From NCBI GenBank assembly GCA_016716535.1, contig JADJWD010000002.1, forward strand, positions 682,001 through 746,000: a stretch of DNA of 64,000 bases, read 5' to 3'. The translations under genes and the position numbers were made by a program. A model generated the notes under the pieces. The model had not been told where the DNA came from, made no database searches, and was given only the letters and a program-made list of their open reading frames with translations. Of this stretch, positions 61,841 to 64,000 are shown one piece after another (the stretch's first letter is position 1; every line of letters starts with the position of its first letter). Source of the DNA: Betaproteobacteria bacterium (lineage in GTDB: Bacteria; Pseudomonadota; Gammaproteobacteria; Burkholderiales; Burkholderiaceae_C).

Positions 61841-64000
61841 ATGATCCATTCGAACCCTCGCGCCGCGCGCCGGCCATACGACGCGGCGCTGCAAGCGCTG
61901 CTCGGCTTGGCCGAAGCCCGCGCCGCACACGAGAGGCTGGCCACCTGGCCAACGCTCGCGCCGTTGCCGACGCCGGCCTGGTCGCTGCCGCAGCTGGCGA
62001 AGCAACTCGGCCTCGCGGCGCTGGCGGTCAAGGATGAATCGAAGCGATCGCCGCTCGGCAGCTTCAAGGCGCTGGGCGCACCGAACGCGCTCGTGAAGCT
62101 CGTGCAACGGCGCTGGCCGGACGGCGATGGCCGCGGGGCGTGGGTCGCCGCCGACCTGCTCGCCGGCCGCCATGCGGCCGCGTTGCGCGAGTTCGTCGTC
62201 ATCAGTGCGACCGACGGCAACCACGGCCGCGCGCTTGCTGCCGCCGCGCAAAGCCTCGGCTGCCGCTGCGTGATCGTGCTGCACGCGCACGTCAGCGCCG
62301 AGCGCGAGGAGGCCATCGCCGCCTTCGGTGCCGAGATCGTGCGCATCGCCGGCAGCTACGACGACTCGGTGGCCGAGGCGGCACGCTTGGCCGCCGCGCA
62401 CGGCTGGGAGGTCGTCTCCGACACCTCGTACGCCGGCTACGAAGACGTGCCGCGTGACGTGATGCAAGGCTACGGCGTCATCGCCGAGGAGCTGATTGCA
62501 GGCCACGTGCCGGAGGCGGCCGACCCCGACCGCTGCCCGTGGACGCATGTCGTGCTGCAAGGCGGCGTCGGCGGGCTTGCGGCCGGCATCGTCGGCGTCT
62601 GGTGCGACCGCTACGGCGCGCGCCGTCCGCATTTCATCGTCGTCGAGCCCGAGCAGGCCGACTGCCTGCTGCAAAGCGCCATCGCCGGGCGGCCGGCGCG
62701 CGCGCGCGGCAGCGTCGATTCGGTGATGGCCGGGCTCGCCTGCGGCGAAACCTCGCCGCTCGCCTGGAGCTTCCTCGAGCGGGCCGTCGATGTCTTCATG
62801 ACGGTGACGGATGGCCAGGCCGAGGCGGCGATGCGTGTGCTCGCCGAGGGCCGGCACGGCGACGTGCCGATCGTCGCCGGCGAATCGGGGGTCGCCGGGC
62901 TCGCCGCGCTCGAGGTGCTCGCCGGCTTTGCATGCGGCCGCGCCGCCGCGAATCTGGACGCCGCATCGCGTGTGCTGCTGATCAACACCGAAGGCGCGAC
63001 GGCGCCCGCCGTCTACGCCGGCATCGTCGGGCGCAGCGCCGCCGAGGTGCTCGCCGCGCAGCGCACCTGGCTCGATCGCCAGGGCCTGTCCGCCGAGCGG
63101 CTGATGCAGCGCCTGGACGCGCACGCCGCGATCGGCGCGACCGAAGGCGGCGGCGTCTGCCGGCTGGCGTTGACCGACGCCGACAGGCTCGGCCGCGACC
63201 AGCTCGTGCACGCGATGAAGCAGCTCGGGCTCGAGGTGCGCGTCGACCGCATCGGCAACATCTTCGGTACCTGGTTCGGGGTCGACGGCGGGCGCCGCGA
63301 CGCCGCGCCGGTGATGACCGGCTCGCACATCGACACCGTCGCCACCGGCGGCCGCTACGACGGCAGCTACGGCGTGCTCGCCGGGCTCGAGGTCGTGCGC
63401 TGGCTCGCCGAGCGCCGCGTCGCGCTCGCGCGGCCGGTCGTCGTCGCCGCGTTCACGAACGAGGAGGGCGCGCGCTTCCAGCCCGACATGATGGGCTCGC
63501 TCGTGCACGCCGGCGGCCTGCCGGTCGAGGAGGCGCTTGCCGTCCGCGGCACCGACGGCACGCGCGTCGGCGACGAGCTGGCGCGCATCGGCTACGCCGG
63601 CGAGATGGCCTGCGGCACGATCCGGCCGCACGCCTACGTCGAGCTGCACATCGAGCAGGGGCCGGTGATGGAGGCCGAGGGCATCGAGATCGGTGCCGTC
63701 GCCGACCTGCAAGGGATCTCGTGGCAGGAGATCACCTTCGTCGGCCAGTCGAATCACGCCGGCACGACGCCGATGCGCCTGCGCCGCGACGCCGGCTACT
63801 GCGCCGCGGCGGTGGCGGTCTTCGTGCGCGAACTGGCCGCGCGCGATGGCGGCAGCCAGGTGGGCACGGTCGGCCGCATCGAGCTGCGCCCGAACCTGAT
63901 CAACGTGATCGCGGCGCGCGCGACGCTGACGGTGGACCTGCGCCACACCGACGAGGCGACGCTGCAACGCGCCGAGCAGCAGCTGGCGGCGTTCGTGCAG
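61841..64000 (+). CDS. fusion: diaminopropionate ammonia-lyase plus Zn-dependent amidase (open at window end)
   Basis: One frame runs from the ATG at 61841 to the window edge (720 codons) with no stop. Residues 1 to about 400 are a fold-type-II PLP enzyme like diaminopropionate ammonia-lyase. The PLP Lys is Lys76 in RSPLGSFKALGA, with ISATDGNHGRALAAAAQSLG, VVLQGGVGGLAAGIVG and VLLINTEGATAPAVYAGIVG. After a linker of about 30 residues the second module reads AIGATEGGGVCRLALTDADR, VMTGSHIDTVATGGRYDGSY (about 491-510) and FTNEEGARFQPDMMGS. The latter is the start of the hydantoinase/carbamoylase (AllC-like) M20 amidase family. In-frame spacing of key motifs was checked by coordinate. The two are usually separate neighbouring genes, and E. 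coli ygeX/ygeY are comparable neighbours. Confidence 0.87.
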   Translation, partial: MIHSNPRAARRPYDAALQALLGLAEARAAHERLATWPTLAPLPTPAWSLPQLAKQLGLAALAVKDESKRSPLGSFKALGAPNALVKLVQRRWPDGDGRGAWVAADLLAGRHAAALREFVVISATDGNHGRALAAAAQSLGCRCVIVLHAHVSAEREEAIAAFGAEIVRIAGSYDDSVAEAARLAAAHGWEVVSDTSYAGYEDVPRDVMQGYGVIAEELIAGHVPEAADPDRCPWTHVVLQGGVGGLAAGIVGVWCDRYGARRPHFIVVEPEQADCLLQSAIAGRPARARGSVDSVMAGLACGETSPLAWSFLERAVDVFMTVTDGQAEAAMRVLAEGRHGDVPIVAGESGVAGLAALEVLAGFACGRAAANLDAASRVLLINTEGATAPAVYAGIVGRSAAEVLAAQRTWLDRQGLSAERLMQRLDAHAAIGATEGGGVCRLALTDADRLGRDQLVHAMKQLGLEVRVDRIGNIFGTWFGVDGGRRDAAPVMTGSHIDTVATGGRYDGSYGVLAGLEVVRWLAERRVALARPVVVAAFTNEEGARFQPDMMGSLVHAGGLPVEEALAVRGTDGTRVGDELARIGYAGEMACGTIRPHAYVELHIEQGPVMEAEGIEIGAVADLQGISWQEITFVGQSNHAGTTPMRLRRDAGYCAAAVAVFVRELAARDGGSQVGTVGRIELRPNLINVIAARATLTVDLRHTDEATLQRAEQQLAAFVQ

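Overview
The window is high-GC, densely packed chromosomal DNA from a betaproteobacterium, most likely of the Burkholderiales. The grounds are the gene families (TctCBA with a Bug-type receptor, PhaR, an OmpR/EnvZ pair, RpoD with a long Lys/Ala/Pro-rich N-terminus, Hsp15, YggX) and their neighbourhoods. No species can be named from the sequence alone.

Layout. 1-927: 3' part of a radical SAM gene. 986-5527: heat-shock block on the minus strand (hslR, then grpE-dnaK-dnaJ behind a sigma-32-type promoter); dnaJ carries a one-base frameshift as sequenced. 5524-12882: a compact tricarboxylate module with sensor kinase and regulator (minus) diverging from tctC-tctB-tctA, a CaiB-type CoA-transferase and a short citrate-synthase-fold protein (plus); together these could sense, import, activate and cleave citrate or a relative. 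12843-24727 (minus): hemH, a lone receiver, an FHA-coupled adenylate cyclase, rpoD, dnaG, a membrane GGDEF/EAL protein, yggX and argA. 24870-31626 (plus): a VOC protein, hrpA, an iron-type periplasmic binding protein behind a likely Fur box, and a TonB-domain protein. 31610-44579: serB and mfd (minus), ispD-ispF (plus), envZ-ompR (minus), a SIMPL protein (plus), a short-chain dehydrogenase (minus), an alpha/beta hydrolase and relA (plus).

44673-59175 is a genomic island in tRNA-Val(GAC). The intact tRNA gene lies at the left edge, and a copy of its 3' end (26 bp identical within a 34-bp similar block) lies 14.4 kb away at the right edge. Next to that copy is a hairpin that looks like the original tRNA terminator. 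The left third holds wreckage: chrA and padR fragments and a radical SAM gene with a nonsense codon. The rest, 46689-58509, looks functional and is the most interesting part. It has two divergent arms encoding six exported proteins of unknown role, a 70-residue protein and a lipoprotein that joins a TPR region to a secretin domain. A 998-residue SARP/AfsR-type regulator (winged helix, BTAD, NB-ARC ATPase, TPR) follows. Three promoters between the arms carry the heptamer CAAACGC twice with an 11-bp period, ending exactly 8 bp upstream of a -10-like hexamer. This is the geometry known for SARP regulators, so the arms look like one SARP-controlled regulon for an exported, outer-membrane-associated system. 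I do not recognise it as a described system.

59315-64000: phaR, an Lrp-type regulator (minus), an M20 amidohydrolase and a gene open to the window edge that fuses a diaminopropionate ammonia-lyase to a Zn-dependent amidase in one frame.
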